Below, piece after piece: positions 26,578 to 35,206 of a stretch of 64,000 nucleotides of DNA. Numbering within the stretch: position 1 is the first letter of the stretch; every line of letters starts with the position of its first letter. The stretch covers positions 1 to 64,000 of the forward strand of contig NZ_JAHFUW010000002.1 in the NCBI RefSeq assembly GCF_023264855.1, written 5' to 3'. The position numbers were made by a program, and so were the translations under genes. The notes beneath the pieces are model-generated. The model saw only the letters and a list, made by a program, of their open reading frames with translations. It was not told the origin of the DNA and did not search any database. This DNA comes from Herbiconiux sp. GTDB lineage: Bacteria > Actinomycetota > Actinomycetes > Actinomycetales > Microbacteriaceae.

Positions 26578-27341
26578 CCCCGAGTTCCCTGGGCGCCGGC
26601 TACGCGGGTGCCGTCGCCGACCTGCACGGCGCGATCCTGGCCACCAATGCGGCGGCCGTGGCCGGCGCGGCGTCGGCGGTGGCCGGCCGCCTGGCCGAGG
26701 ATCGGCTGGTTTTCGTCGCCGGCCCCGGGGCGCACTCGCAGCTGGCCGTGCAGGAGGTGTTCTGCCGACCCGGCCTTCCGGCCGGTCTCGTGCCGGTCAT
26801 CGACCGGGCGACCCTGCTGACCGAAGGCGCCTTCCGGTCAACGGCGCAGGAGCGCACGCCGGGGCGGGCGGAGCAGATCCTGGCCCCGTACGAGATCACG
26901 CGCGACGATGTCGTGCTGCTCGTGAACGCCTCGGGGGTGAATGCGACCGTGATCGACCTCGCTCGCGCGCTCCGGAGCCGCGGGGCCGTCGTGATCGGCT
27001 ACTCCTCGGTGCGCTGCGAGCAGGCGATCCCGGATGGGCATCCCGCGCGCTCGGAGCCGGGGGTCGCGCTCTCGCTCCTGGCCGACATCCACATCGACAC
27101 GCTCGTGCCGCCCGGGGACACGGTCGCGGTCGCCGGTGTGGGAGAGGTACCTCTCGCCACGACCGCCAACGCGTTCGCCCTCACCTGGACACTGCTCGAA
27201 GCGGGGGCGATCCTCGACGCGGGAGAGCACGACGCCACCTCGGCCGCGGCATCACGGTGGGCATCGAGCTACCGCCCGGGTGGCGATGCCCGCAACGCCG
27301 AACTCGCCGTCCGCTATCGTGACCGGGTGGAGGCCCTGTGA
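26574..27341 (+). CDS. SIS-domain phosphosugar-binding protein
   Basis: The 255-residue protein has the SIS fold: DRLVFVAGPGAHSQLAVQEVF (first phosphosugar loop), DVVLLVNASGVNATVIDLARALRSRGAVVIGYSS (second half) and a C-terminal helix region. It resembles the UPF0309-type SIS proteins found in amino-sugar clusters, whose reaction is not established. GTGA overlap with nagB and with nagA shows tight coupling. It could isomerise or bind an aminosugar phosphate, or act as an etherase-like enzyme; MurQ itself is longer. Confidence 0.75.
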   Translation: MTPSSLGAGYAGAVADLHGAILATNAAAVAGAASAVAGRLAEDRLVFVAGPGAHSQLAVQEVFCRPGLPAGLVPVIDRATLLTEGAFRSTAQERTPGRAEQILAPYEITRDDVVLLVNASGVNATVIDLARALRSRGAVVIGYSSVRCEQAIPDGHPARSEPGVALSLLADIHIDTLVPPGDTVAVAGVGEVPLATTANAFALTWTLLEAGAILDAGEHDATSAAASRWASSYRPGGDARNAELAVRYRDRVEAL

Positions 27342-28486
27342 GCAGCGCGACGAGATCCCTCGAGGGCCGCTCCGCCGAGGCGCCGGAGATCGTGCGCGTC
27401 GAGATCGCCGACGGCCTGATCACCGCGGTCTCGCGCCGTCCCTCCCACGACCGGTCGCTCCCGGTGCTCGCACCCGGCCTCGTCGACACGCAGGTCAACG
27501 GCTACGCCGGTCTCGATGTCAACAGTGACGACGTGACGCCGTCGACCCTCGCCGCCCTGACGGACCGCCTGCGCGCGGTCGGGGTCACCACCTGGGTCCC
27601 CACCGTCATCACCGGGCCGGAGGAGCGCATCCTGCACGCCCTCGACTGCATCCGGCGTGCGCGCGCCGCCGATCCGGGGGTGCGCGACGCCATCCCCTGC
27701 GCGCACGTCGAGGGCCCGTTCATCTCGCCGGACGACGGGGCTCGCGGGGTGCACGATCTCGAGTGGATCCGGCCGCTGGACGCCGAAGAGGTCGAGCGCT
27801 GGCGCCGGGCCGGGCCGGTCGGCATCGTCACCGTCTCACCGCACGCCGACCACGCCGGAGAGCAGGTCGCGCGCATCGCCGGAGCCGGGATCGCCGTCTC
27901 GATCGGCCACACCTCGGCCGACCACGCCCACATCCTGGCCGCCGTGGACGCCGGCGCCCGGCTCGCGACGCACCTGGGGAACGGCATCCCGACCATGCTG
28001 CCCCGGCACCCCAACGCGATCTGGTCGCTGCTGGCGGACGAGCGGATCACGGCCGGACTGATCGCCGACGGTCATCATCTCCCGGCCGAGACGCTCGTGG
28101 CCATGATCCGGGCCAAGGGCGATCACGGCGTCTTCCTGGTGTCGGACCTCACCGCGATCGGAGGGCTCTCCGCCGGGGCGCACACCACCCCGGTGGGCGG
28201 CCGGGTCGTGCTGAGCGACGACCTGCGGCTCTCCCACGCCGGGAGCGACCTGCTCGCCGGCGCCGCCGCCACCCTCACCGACGGCGTACGGCGACTGGCG
28301 GGCCTTCCCGCGATCGGACTCGGGACGGCACTCCGGCTGGCCTCGGAGAATCCCGCCAGGATCGTTCCGGGCGGTCGACCCGCACTGGGCCGCCTGGAGC
28401 CCGGAGCGCCGGCCGACCTGGTGCTCCTGGGCGGCGACGAGCTGCGAGTCGACGACGTGTTCGTCGGCGGCGTACCGGTCGCCTGA
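27338..28486 (+). CDS. nagA: N-acetylglucosamine-6-phosphate deacetylase
   Basis: The 382-residue amidohydrolase removes acetate from GlcNAc-6-P. Visible are APGLVDTQVNGYAGLD, the metal ligand Glu in AHVEGPFISP, the His ligands in SIGHTSAD and ATHLGNG, and the catalytic Asp in LVSDLTA. The VNG in the first motif, where many members have HxH, is the single-metal variant seen in E. coli-like NagA. The start overlaps the SIS stop (GTGA). Confidence 0.92.
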   Translation: MSSATRSLEGRSAEAPEIVRVEIADGLITAVSRRPSHDRSLPVLAPGLVDTQVNGYAGLDVNSDDVTPSTLAALTDRLRAVGVTTWVPTVITGPEERILHALDCIRRARAADPGVRDAIPCAHVEGPFISPDDGARGVHDLEWIRPLDAEEVERWRRAGPVGIVTVSPHADHAGEQVARIAGAGIAVSIGHTSADHAHILAAVDAGARLATHLGNGIPTMLPRHPNAIWSLLADERITAGLIADGHHLPAETLVAMIRAKGDHGVFLVSDLTAIGGLSAGAHTTPVGGRVVLSDDLRLSHAGSDLLAGAAATLTDGVRRLAGLPAIGLGTALRLASENPARIVPGGRPALGRLEPGAPADLVLLGGDELRVDDVFVGGVPVA

Positions 28487-28487
28487 G

Positions 28488-29840
28488 ATGGCCGGCGTCT
28501 ACGTCTCCGCTCTGGAGATGTTCTCGATCGGCATCGGCCCCTCGAGCTCCCACACGGTGGGCCCGATGCGGGCCGGGGCGGACTTCGCCCGTGAGCTCGA
28601 CGCCCTGACCGCCGCCTCTCCCGAAGCGCGACCCGATCGCATCCGGTGCCGGCTGCACGGGTCGCTCGCGGCGACGGGCATCGGCCACGGGACCCCGGAT
28701 GCGGTCATCGCCGGACTGCGCGGGTTCGCGCCCGAGAGCTGCGATCCCGCCGACGTGCACGGCCAGTGGGCCCGCCTCGCGGCCGGCGGATCCGTCGCCG
28801 CCGCCGGGGTGCAGCTCGTGCGCGACGACTTCGACTTCGAGCCGTTCGCGCGCCAGCACGGGCATCCGAACGCCCTCACGCTGCTCGCCTGGCAGGGCGA
28901 GGATCTGCTGTGCTCGATCACGTATCTCTCGGTCGGCGGCGGTTTCATCGAGCGGGCGGGCGGCCTCCCCCAGCCGGCCGCGGCGACGCGGGCGGTCTCC
29001 TGCTACCACACCGCGCGCGAGCTGCTCGAGGAGTGCGGCGGCGACCGCAGCATCGCCGACCTGGCCCTCGCCGACGAGGTCGCGCTGCACGGTCGCGACC
29101 GGGCCATCGCCGGCCTGGACGCCATCTGGTCCGCCATGCGGTCGTGCATCGACAGCGGGATGTCCGCCACGGGTGTGCTGCCCGGCGGCCTGGGCGTGCG
29201 CCGGCGCGCCCAGGCGATGGCCACTCAGGTGGCCGGGAACGGCCCGGCGGCGCACGCCGACGATCAGCTCACGCTCTACGCGCTGGCCGTGAACGAGGAG
29301 AACGCCGCCGGTGGACGCGTCGTCACCGCCCCCACGAACGGGGCCGCCGGTGTTCTCCCCGCCGTCCTGAACCACCACGTGGTCAGCACGGGCGCCTCGA
29401 TGGCCGAGGTGCGGGCCTTTCTGCTCACGGCAGCGGCGATCGGTTCGATCGTGAAGGCCAATGCCTCCATCTCGGGCGCCGAGGCCGGCTGCCAGGGCGA
29501 GGTCGGATCGGCCTGCGCGATGGCGGCGGCCGCGCTCTGCGCCGTACGCGGCGGCTCGGTGGCGCAGGTCGAGAACGCCGCCGAGATCGCGATGGAGCAT
29601 CACCTCGGCCTCACCTGCGACCCCGTCGGCGGCCTCGTGCAGATCCCGTGCATCGAGCGGAACGCCGTGGCGGCGTCGACCGCCCAGACCGCCGCGCGCA
29701 TCGCCCTGCTGGGCGACGGCACGCACGTGGTGAGCCTGGACACGGTCATCGAGACCATGCGGCAGACCGGGCAGGACATGTCCTCCCGGTACAAGGAGAC
29801 CTCGGAGGGAGGGCTGGCGATCAATGTCGTCGAGTGCTGA
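28488..29840 (+). CDS. sdaA: L-serine ammonia-lyase, single-chain iron-sulfur type
   Basis: The 450-residue enzyme makes pyruvate and ammonia from L-serine. It opens with [24 protein letters not shown], the beta-domain signature, and continues with the alpha domain. Cysteines for the 4Fe-4S cluster lie in [10 protein letters not shown] and [12 protein letters not shown]. It starts one base after nagA. Its place in a nag operon is unusual and suggests serine, or a serine-like hydroxy-amino acid, is released from the same substrate. Confidence 0.93.
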   Translation: MAGVYVSALEMFSIGIGPSSSHTVGPMRAGADFARELDALTAASPEARPDRIRCRLHGSLAATGIGHGTPDAVIAGLRGFAPESCDPADVHGQWARLAAGGSVAAAGVQLVRDDFDFEPFARQHGHPNALTLLAWQGEDLLCSITYLSVGGGFIERAGGLPQPAAATRAVSCYHTARELLEECGGDRSIADLALADEVALHGRDRAIAGLDAIWSAMRSCIDSGMSATGVLPGGLGVRRRAQAMATQVAGNGPAAHADDQLTLYALAVNEENAAGGRVVTAPTNGAAGVLPAVLNHHVVSTGASMAEVRAFLLTAAAIGSIVKANASISGAEAGCQGEVGSACAMAAAALCAVRGGSVAQVENAAEIAMEHHLGLTCDPVGGLVQIPCIERNAVAASTAQTAARIALLGDGTHVVSLDTVIETMRQTGQDMSSRYKETSEGGLAINVVEC

Positions 29841-30435
29841 CCGACCGGTGCGGGGAGCGGAACCGGCCACCCCGGCCCCTCCCGGGCGTCGCGCGGCGGA
29901 GCTGGTCGTCGTGGGCGGCGTCTCCGGATCGGGCAAGTCGACCGTGGGCGCCCTCCTGGCCGAGCGGTTGGCGGTGCCGTTCCTCGATGCCGACTCGCTG
30001 CATCCGGAGGTCAACGTGGCGAAGATGGCCTCCGGGATCGCCCTTACCGATGCCGACCGGGAGCCCTGGCTGGTGCGGATCGGCGAGGAGCTCGGCCGGC
30101 GCCGCGACACCGGGCTCGTCGTGGCCTGCTCGGCGCTGAGGCGGAGCTACCGCGACACGATCCGCTCTACAGCCCCTTCGGCACTGTTCATCGCGCTCAC
30201 CGGATCGCGCGAGCTGATCGCGGCGCGGATGCTCGCCCGCCGGGACCATTTCATGCCGGCATCGCTCCTGGACTCGCAGCTGGCCGCGTTCGAAGCACTC
30301 GACCCCGGCGAAGCGGGTGCCACACTCGAGGTCGCGGCCTCCGCCGACGAGGTCGCCGCGGCCGCATTCCGCGCCATCCGCCCGGGGTCGATGCACCCGG
30401 GTGCCCGCTCCGTTCGGAGAACTCCCGCCTCCTGA
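29824..30435 (+). CDS. Gluconokinase (GntK type)
   Basis: The 203-residue P-loop kinase has Walker A GGVSGSGKST (residues 31-40), DADSLHPEVNVAKMASGIALTDADREPWL (substrate loop) and CSALRRSYRD. These match gluconate kinase, which makes 6-phosphogluconate. It overlaps sdaA by 17 bases and ends the operon. The first 25 residues and the last 20 are extra compared with the family core. It could act on gluconate or a related aldonate from the ManD/UxuB branch. Confidence 0.88.
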   Translation: MSSSADRPVRGAEPATPAPPGRRAAELVVVGGVSGSGKSTVGALLAERLAVPFLDADSLHPEVNVAKMASGIALTDADREPWLVRIGEELGRRRDTGLVVACSALRRSYRDTIRSTAPSALFIALTGSRELIAARMLARRDHFMPASLLDSQLAAFEALDPGEAGATLEVAASADEVAAAAFRAIRPGSMHPGARSVRRTPAS

Positions 30436-30447
30436 CGGGGGTGCACC

Positions 30448-30538
30448 GAAGCGGGCGAGGAACGGATGGAGTTCTCGGCGCCGGAGCCGAACGGATGGAT
30501 GCACAGCCCGCTTCTAGCGGATCACTCCATCCGTTCGG
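30448..30538. repeat. Complex inverted repeat between gluconokinase and purA
   Basis: AACGGATGGAGT (30461-30472) pairs with ACTCCATCCGTT (30524-30535). A second copy of the left motif, CCGAACGGATGGA (30488-30500), pairs over 13 bp with 30526-30538, giving two alternative folds. GAAGCGGGC (30448) pairs with GCCCGCTTC (30506). The genes on both sides end here, so a two-way terminator is likely. Confidence 0.65.
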
Positions 30539-30562
30539 CGGCGGGGGAGACCGCCGCCCGCG

Positions 30563-31849
30563 CTACTGCAGCAGGTCGTGGCGGGTGACGATGGCGTCGC
30601 GGCCGGGGCCGACGCCGATGGCCGAGATGCGCGAGCCGCTCATCTCTTCCAGAGCCAGCACGTAGCGCTGGGCCGCGAGGGGCAGCTCGTCGAAGGCTCG
30701 CACACCGGTGATGTCTTCGCTCCAGCCCTCGAACTCCTCGTAGATGGGCACGGCGTGGTGGAAGTCGGTCTGCGAGACCGGCACCTCGTCGACCCGCACG
30801 CCGTCGACGTCGTAGGCGACACAGACCGGGATGCCCTCGAGACCGGTGAGCACGTCGAGCTTGGTGAGCACGAAGTCGGTCACGCCGTTGATGCGCGCGG
30901 TGTAGCGGGCGATCGGCGCGTCGTACCAGCCGGTGCGGCGCGGGCGGCCCGTGGTGGTGCCGAACTCGAAACCCTTCGAGCGCAGGAACTCGCCCGACTC
31001 GTCGTCCAGCTCGGTGGGGAACGGGCCGGCGCCGACACGGGTCGTGTAGGCCTTCACGACGGCGATCACGCGGTCGATGCGGTTCGGCGCGACACCCGAC
31101 CCGGTGGCCGCTCCGCCCGAGGTGGCGTTCGAGGAGGTGACGAAGGGGTAGGTGCCGTGGTCGACGTCGAGCATGGTGGCCTGGCCGCCCTCGAAGAGCA
31201 CGGTCTTGCCGTCGCGGAGCGCGCGGTCGAGCACCAGCGAGGTGTCGGCCACCATCGGGCGCAGGCGCTCGGTGTACGACAGCAGGTCGTCGACGACCTC
31301 GTCGACCGCGATGGCCCGGCGGTTGTACACCTTCACCAGGATGTGGTTCTTCAGGTCGAGCGCGCCCTCGACCTTCTGGCGCAGGATGCCCTCGTCGAAC
31401 AGGTCTTGCACCCGGATGCCGACGCGGTTGATCTTGTCGGCGTAGGCCGGGCCGATTCCCCGCCCGGTGGTGCCGATCTGGCGCTTGCCGAGGAAGCGCT
31501 CGGTCACCTTGTCCATCGTGCGGTGGTAGGCCGTGATGACGTGTGCGTTGGCGGAGACGAGCAGGCGCGAGACATCCACCCCGCGCGAACCGAGTGCCTC
31601 GAGCTCGTGGAAGAGCACCTCGACGTCGACGACGACGCCGTTGGCGATGACCGGGGTGACGCCCGGGGTGAGGATGCCCGAGGGCAGCAGGTGCAGGGCG
31701 TACTTCTTGTCGCCCACCACCACGGTGTGGCCGGCGTTGTTGCCGCCGTTGAACTTGACGACGTAGTCGACACGGCTGCCGAGCAGGTCGGTGGCCTTGC
31801 CCTTGCCCTCGTCGCCCCACTGGGCTCCGATCAAGACGATCGCTGGCAT
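30563..31849 (-). CDS. purA: Adenylosuccinate synthetase
   Basis: The 428-residue enzyme joins IMP and aspartate with GTP on the way to AMP. Near the N-terminus are QWGDEGKGK (phosphate loop) and [11 protein letters not shown]; later [13 protein letters not shown] and the C-terminal [11 protein letters not shown]. Full length. The single gene is preceded by a 168-base gap and is divergent from the small thioredoxin-like gene. Confidence 0.97.
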   Translation of the reverse strand: MPAIVLIGAQWGDEGKGKATDLLGSRVDYVVKFNGGNNAGHTVVVGDKKYALHLLPSGILTPGVTPVIANGVVVDVEVLFHELEALGSRGVDVSRLLVSANAHVITAYHRTMDKVTERFLGKRQIGTTGRGIGPAYADKINRVGIRVQDLFDEGILRQKVEGALDLKNHILVKVYNRRAIAVDEVVDDLLSYTERLRPMVADTSLVLDRALRDGKTVLFEGGQATMLDVDHGTYPFVTSSNATSGGAATGSGVAPNRIDRVIAVVKAYTTRVGAGPFPTELDDESGEFLRSKGFEFGTTTGRPRRTGWYDAPIARYTARINGVTDFVLTKLDVLTGLEGIPVCVAYDVDGVRVDEVPVSQTDFHHAVPIYEEFEGWSEDITGVRAFDELPLAAQRYVLALEEMSGSRISAIGVGPGRDAIVTRHDLLQ

Positions 31850-32017
31850 GTGGATTCCCTCCGGGTTCGGAAACAGACTGTTCCGAAGTCGCAGTCGATG
31901 TCAGTGCCCGACGGACGGTGCCGGTTGACAGTCGATTCTATCGTGGGGTGGCTCGGAGCATCCGGGGGACCGCCGGGGCTGTGGAATCTTCCGGCCGAAA
32001 GCGGGGTTGTGCAGAAC

Positions 32018-32293
32018 ATGCCCGAACTCACCGTCACCCTCTGGAGCTCGAGCTTCTGCGGCGCCTGCACGAGCACCAGGCAGACCCTCGACGCGATCGC
32101 CCCCCTGCTCGGCGAGCGCGTCGCCTGGCGTGAGATCAACGTGGCGGATGCCCCCGACGAGGCCGAGCGTCTGGAGATCGCGGCGACTCCCACCGTGCTC
32201 GTGACGGACGCCTCCGGCGCCGAACGCTTCCGCGCCGCCGGAGTCCCCACCACCGCCCAGGTGCTCACGGCCCTCGCCGCCGCCCTCCCCTGA
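32018..32293 (+). CDS. Small thioredoxin/glutaredoxin-like protein
   Basis: The 91-residue protein has LWSSSFCGACTSTRQ with the redox pair Cys14-Gly-Ala-Cys17, the cis-Pro ATPTVLV (Pro58) and a C-terminal helix. The CGAC centre differs from the thioredoxin CGPC. It may reduce disulfides or mycothiol mixed disulfides; the partner is unknown. The ATG at 32018 was chosen; an in-frame GTG nine bases upstream is possible. Confidence 0.78.
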   Translation: MPELTVTLWSSSFCGACTSTRQTLDAIAPLLGERVAWREINVADAPDEAERLEIAATPTVLVTDASGAERFRAAGVPTTAQVLTALAAALP

Positions 32294-32307
32294 GCCGGGC
32301 GCGTTCG

Positions 32308-33264
32308 CTAGACGCGCGGGGTGACGGCCAGCAGCGCGCCCGACTCCATCGCCACCCACACGGTGCCGTCGGGGGCCACCGCGAGACCGTGCGGCTCGGA
32401 GTGCACGTCGGAGAGGTCGAGAACCTCGATGGAGCCCGACGGCGTGATGTGGCCGAGCTGGTTCGCGCCCCAGAGCGTGAACCAGAAGCCGCCGGCCTCG
32501 CGCGGGTCGGGCACGATGGCGTGCGGCTTCGCCTCCGACCAGGGCAACGGATGCTCGGTGAACCGGCCGTTGCGGTCGACGCGCGCGACCTTGCCGGCCA
32601 GGATCTCGACGAACCACGCCGATCCGTCGGGCGCCGTGGTGATGCCCACGGGCCCGGCGTGCGGGGTGGGGACGTCGAACAGCACCGGGGCGGAGTCGCC
32701 GCCCCGCACGTAGCCGATCGCGTTCGCCTGGTTGGCCGTGAACCAGAGGCTGTCGCCGGCCGAGGCGATCATCGACACGAAGCCCTCGTCGGTTCCGGAG
32801 CCGAACTCCGTCACGGCGCCGAGGATGTCGATGCGGCCGAGGGCGTCCTGCCCGAGCTCGGTGAACCAGACCGTTCCGTCATGCTGCACGGTGATGCCGT
32901 ACGGCTCGGCGCCCTCGGTGGGGGCGGCGACCTCGAGCTTCACGGATGCTTCGCCCGCGGCATCCGGGCCCAGCAGCAGCACCCGACCTCCGGTGGTGTC
33001 GGTCACCCACACCGAGGTCTCGTCGGCGACGGCGAGCTGCGAGGGCTGCGCCCGGGAGTGGTGCGTGTGCTGAGAGGAGCCGGCGTCGACCGCCCCGAGC
33101 TCGAGCCGCTGCAGCGTGCCGCCCGCCGGCGGCAGCCGCAGCACGGCGCCGGCGTGCACGAGCGTGCACCACACCGCGCCGTCGGGCGTGACGGCCACGG
33201 CGTACGGACCCTCGGCGGCCTCGGCGACGGGATGCACGGCCACGGTTCCGAGGGGGATGCTCAT
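32308..33264 (-). CDS. Vgb-like (virginiamycin B lyase family) beta-propeller
   Basis: The 318-residue protein is built from repeated blades of the type GPYAVAVTPDGAVWCTLVHAGAVLRL, PYGITVQHDGTVWFTELG, PVGITTAPDGSAWFVEI, and PHGLAVAPDGTVWVAM. True streptogramin lyases have this fold and cleave type B streptogramins. Many similar propellers have other roles, so resistance is not claimed. No signal peptide is visible. Confidence 0.75.
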   Translation of the reverse strand: MSIPLGTVAVHPVAEAAEGPYAVAVTPDGAVWCTLVHAGAVLRLPPAGGTLQRLELGAVDAGSSQHTHHSRAQPSQLAVADETSVWVTDTTGGRVLLLGPDAAGEASVKLEVAAPTEGAEPYGITVQHDGTVWFTELGQDALGRIDILGAVTEFGSGTDEGFVSMIASAGDSLWFTANQANAIGYVRGGDSAPVLFDVPTPHAGPVGITTAPDGSAWFVEILAGKVARVDRNGRFTEHPLPWSEAKPHAIVPDPREAGGFWFTLWGANQLGHITPSGSIEVLDLSDVHSEPHGLAVAPDGTVWVAMESGALLAVTPRV

Positions 33265-33549
33265 GTGCCGAGCCTACCCACGGCCCGCTCGGCCGTGACG
33301 GAGCCGGCTGCGACGGCGACGAGGTGCGGTTCGCCCCGGCGAGCCTCAGGCGAAGCTCCGCCATAGTGCACGAGCTCGGGCCGGAACTCGCTGGAGTGGA
33401 CCGCACCACCCCACCGGAACCCCGGAATCTGCTGAGTGCCGGAATCCGTGAGCGCGTGCGGGAGTTCGCTTGGGGGTGGCACGCGCGCACCGACGCGCAG
33501 CCTGCACCACCGCCCCACCCGAACGACCGAACGACCAGACAGGACCTCC
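33265..33549. other. 285-base divergent intergenic region
   Basis: The space lies between the propeller gene and the Old Yellow Enzyme gene. It holds no convincing ORF. The 11-mer TCGCTGGAGTG (33388-33398) is shared with the inverted repeat at 47172 and the surrounding bases are also similar, so a single arm of that element may be here. Promoters for both genes should be here but none is clear. Confidence 0.4.
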
Positions 33550-34626
33550 GTGAAGCTCTTCACCCCCCTCGCCGCCGGCGCCCTCGACCTGCCCAACCGC
33601 CTCGTGATGGCGCCGATGACCCGGCTGCGCGCCGACGAGCAGGGTGTTCCCGGCGCGCTGATCGCCGAGCACTACGCCCAGCGGGCCAGCCTCGGCCTGA
33701 TCGTGAGCGAGGGCGTGTTCCCGAGTGCCGAGTCGAAGGCCTACGCCGGCCAGCCCGGCATCGCCACCGACGAGCAGGCGGCCGGCTGGCGCACGGTGGC
33801 CGACGCCGTTCATGCCGCGGGCGGGCGCATCGTGATGCAGCTGATGAACGGCGGCCGGGTCACCCACACCGGAATCACCGGCACCGAGCGGATCGTCGCC
33901 CCCAGCGCCATCGCGATCGACGGCGAGACCCGCCTGCCCAACGGCGAGAAGGCCCCGTACGGCGTGCCGCACGCGCTCACCACCGAGGAGCTGGCGACCG
34001 TGCGCGACGAGTTCGTGGCCGCCGCCCGCCGTGCCGTCGACGCCGGCTTCGACGGGGTCGAGCTGCACTCCGCCAACGGCTACCTGCTGCACGAGTTCCT
34101 CTCGCCCGCGTCGAACCAGCGGACGGATGCCTACGGCGGCTCCCCCGAGGCCCGCGCGGCGTTCGGCATCGAGGTGGCGCGCGCCGTGGCCGCCGAGGTC
34201 GGGGCCGACCGGGTGGGCATCCGCATCTCGCCGAGCCACAATATCCAGGACGTGCTCGAGACGGATGCCGACGACGTGCGCGCCACCTACGGCGCCCTGC
34301 TCGACGGGCTCGCGCCGCTCGGACTCGCCTACCTCAGCATCCTGCACGCCGACCCGGCCGGCGACCTGGTGCAGGAGCTGCGCTCGCGCTTCGGCGGCGT
34401 GGTGATCGTCAACTCGGGCTTCGGCGACGTGACCACGCGCGAGCAGGCGCTGGCGCTGGTGGAGGACGACGTGGCGGATGCCGTGGCCGTGGGCCGCCCG
34501 GCGATCGCGAACCCCGACCTGGCCGAGCGCTGGCACGGCGGCCACCACGAGAACACCCCCGACCAGGCCACCATCTACGCGAGCGGCGCCGAGGGCTACA
34601 CCGACTACCCGCGCCTCACCGCCTAG
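33550..34626 (+). CDS. Old Yellow Enzyme-type alkene reductase
   Basis: The 358-residue FMN-dependent ene-reductase shows LPNRLVMAPMTRLRAD, FDGVELHSANGYLLHEFLSP, SNQRTDAYGGSPEARAAF, and a C-terminal phosphate-binding region around AVAVGRPAIANPDLAERW. It reduces activated C=C bonds with NAD(P)H; the natural substrate is unknown. The GTG start follows AGGACCTCC, and the conserved fold begins five residues later. Confidence 0.92.
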   Translation: MKLFTPLAAGALDLPNRLVMAPMTRLRADEQGVPGALIAEHYAQRASLGLIVSEGVFPSAESKAYAGQPGIATDEQAAGWRTVADAVHAAGGRIVMQLMNGGRVTHTGITGTERIVAPSAIAIDGETRLPNGEKAPYGVPHALTTEELATVRDEFVAAARRAVDAGFDGVELHSANGYLLHEFLSPASNQRTDAYGGSPEARAAFGIEVARAVAAEVGADRVGIRISPSHNIQDVLETDADDVRATYGALLDGLAPLGLAYLSILHADPAGDLVQELRSRFGGVVIVNSGFGDVTTREQALALVEDDVADAVAVGRPAIANPDLAERWHGGHHENTPDQATIYASGAEGYTDYPRLTA

Positions 34627-34671
34627 GCACCCGCGCGCTCCCTTCCCCGACGCTCGCGGCTAGCGCGCAGT

Positions 34672-34744
34672 AACGACGGAGTGTGGGGCCGGATGCCGGC
34701 AACGACGGATGCTGGGCCCGAATCAGGCCGCAGACTCCGTCGTT
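34672..34744. repeat. Inverted repeat with ACTCCGTCGTT arms
   Basis: AACGACGGAGT (34672-34682) and ACTCCGTCGTT (34734-34744) are perfect 11-bp arms. A second left copy, GCAACGACGGA (34699-34709), can pair instead with 34736-34746. It lies between two convergent genes. Its right arm is identical to the copy at 12090. Confidence 0.65.
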
Positions 34745-34793
34745 GCCGCGGGAGCGCCGCAGGCGCGGCGCAGGCGCGGCGCGGCGCGCGGGA

Positions 34794-35189
34794 TCAGCCG
34801 GCGGGGCCGAGGAGCACCGCGAACAGGGCCACGGCGCCGCCGACGATGAAGAGCATCGTGCCCAGCTGCATGGTGCGGCTCTTGTTGCGGCTCGCCGTGG
34901 GCACGTCGACCTCGAGGATCGGGCAGCCCGACCAGCCGATCAGCCCGACGCTGAGCGCGACCAGGAAGGCGCCGATCCACCACAGCGGTTGCAGATCGCC
35001 CGGCAGCTGAGCCGGGCGCCAGCCGGAGGCCAGCAGCATGCCCGTCGTGAGCGCGGCGGAGCCGGCGGCCACCGCGAACCAGGCGGTGCCCGTCCACATG
35101 ATGCGCTGCACGTTCTTCTCGGGCGTCATGAGATCGTGCAGGACTATCGGAGTCGTTTCTCGAGTCACTCCTCTATTGTGGACCCTCAT
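34794..35189 (-). CDS. Small membrane protein of unknown function
   Basis: The protein is about 131 residues with three hydrophobic segments: around WTGTAWFAVAAGSAAL, LWWIGAFLVALSVGLIGW and MLFIVGGAVALFAVLLG. I do not recognise a family. The N-terminal TPIVLHDLMTPEKNVQRI is hydrophilic. The start is uncertain: the ATG at 35189 or 35129, or a GTG at 35168, with no strong RBS for any. Confidence 0.55.
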   Translation of the reverse strand: MRVHNRGVTRETTPIVLHDLMTPEKNVQRIMWTGTAWFAVAAGSAALTTGMLLASGWRPAQLPGDLQPLWWIGAFLVALSVGLIGWSGCPILEVDVPTASRNKSRTMQLGTMLFIVGGAVALFAVLLGPAG

Positions 35190-35206
35190 TTGTGGACCCG
35201 TGTCAA

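Noticed and set aside
32308-33264. Antibiotic resistance by a streptogramin lyase
   Set aside because: Vgb-like propellers are common with other roles, and the catalytic residues cannot be confirmed by eye.
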